Made by a program: the position numbers and the translations under genes
The notes under the pieces: model-generated
What the model was told of the DNA's origin: nothing
The model's input: only the letters and a program-made list of their open reading frames with translations
Databases searched by the model: none
DNA from: Rhizobium sp. CF122
GTDB lineage: Bacteria > Pseudomonadota > Alphaproteobacteria > Rhizobiales > Rhizobiaceae
Length of the DNA: 64,000 nt
NCBI RefSeq assembly: GCF_000282035.1
Contig: NZ_AKKA01000068.1
Location: forward strand, 111,979 to 175,978
Direction: 5' to 3'
Part shown: positions 63,989-64,000 of the stretch, piece by piece
Layout of the letters: each line of letters starts with the position of its first letter
Position numbering within the stretch: position 1 is the stretch's first letter

Positions 63989-64000
63989 ATGAGGAGGGTG
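63989..64000 (+). CDS. Start of a gene cut by the window edge
   Basis: An ATG with a GGTGGAGG site ten bases upstream begins a frame (MRRV) that runs off the window. Only four codons are visible, so the product cannot be named. Confidence 0.35.

Overview
The window looks like a chromosomal segment of an alphaproteobacterium of the Rhizobiales, most likely Rhizobiaceae. Pointers are the GC-rich coding sequence, the ppiD-trpD-trpC-moaC-moeA order, a BTLCP transglutaminase-like protease, DUF1489, DUF2336, PAS_5 and PilZ proteins, an octanoyltransferase of the LipB type, and promoter matches to the alphaproteobacterial general-stress sigma factor (EcfG/RpoE2). Nearly all genes are housekeeping or conserved accessory genes. 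I see no prophage, intact insertion sequence, CRISPR array or toxin-antitoxin locus.

Layout. 0.2-3.4 kb: a MacA/MacB-like tripartite efflux operon (adaptor, ATPase, permease) on the minus strand. 3.4-7.2 kb: a gene-poor stretch holding a decayed GFA-family gene, tRNA-Lys, a candidate stress-induced small RNA, and several tiny proteins, including GlsB-like and YqjD-like membrane proteins. 7.2-13.1 kb: ppiD, trpD, trpC, moaC, moeA and an ACT-domain gene, all on the plus strand. 13.1-18.7 kb (minus): a methyltransferase, a GNAT enzyme, a DEAD-box helicase, and a FecR protein paired with a CHASE2-adenylate cyclase. 18.8-21.1 kb: two divergent citrate synthase paralogues, one carrying an N-terminal helix-turn-helix, with palindromes between them. 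21.2-28.0 kb (minus): an ABC exporter, a frameshifted SRPBCC gene, pyrG, secG, tpiA and a secreted esterase.

28.2-36.2 kb: parE, OsmC with a GntR regulator, an AI-2E family permease, a GNAT enzyme, a DUF2336 protein, and a flavin reductase/nitroreductase pair. 36.3-41.1 kb: a secreted protein, thrS, DUF1697, yidD and a NifU-like scaffold. 41.4-46.6 kb: folE, hisI, a patatin, a CBS protein, a rhomboid protease with a terminator-bearing leader or small RNA, then PAS and PilZ proteins. 46.6-55.4 kb: a proline iminopeptidase, a BTLCP protease, a membrane-anchored unknown, a DacF-type carboxypeptidase with a SPOR domain, DUF1489, sdaA, DUF599 and a membrane acyltransferase. 55.4-64 kb: a MerR regulator with a near-perfect palindromic operator, mgtE, a peptide-deformylase homologue lacking its metal ligands, a small repeat protein, lipB, tRNA-Leu, a DMT exporter, an unknown, and the biotin-dependent carboxylase alpha subunit.

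The most interesting items are the helix-turn-helix/citrate synthase fusion with its divergent partner and TTGAC/GTCAA palindromes; the FecR-CHASE2 cyclase pair; the metal-site-less deformylase; the candidate EcfG-driven small RNA; and the terminator-bearing transcript ahead of the rhomboid gene. All calls come from reading the sequence; no database search was possible.
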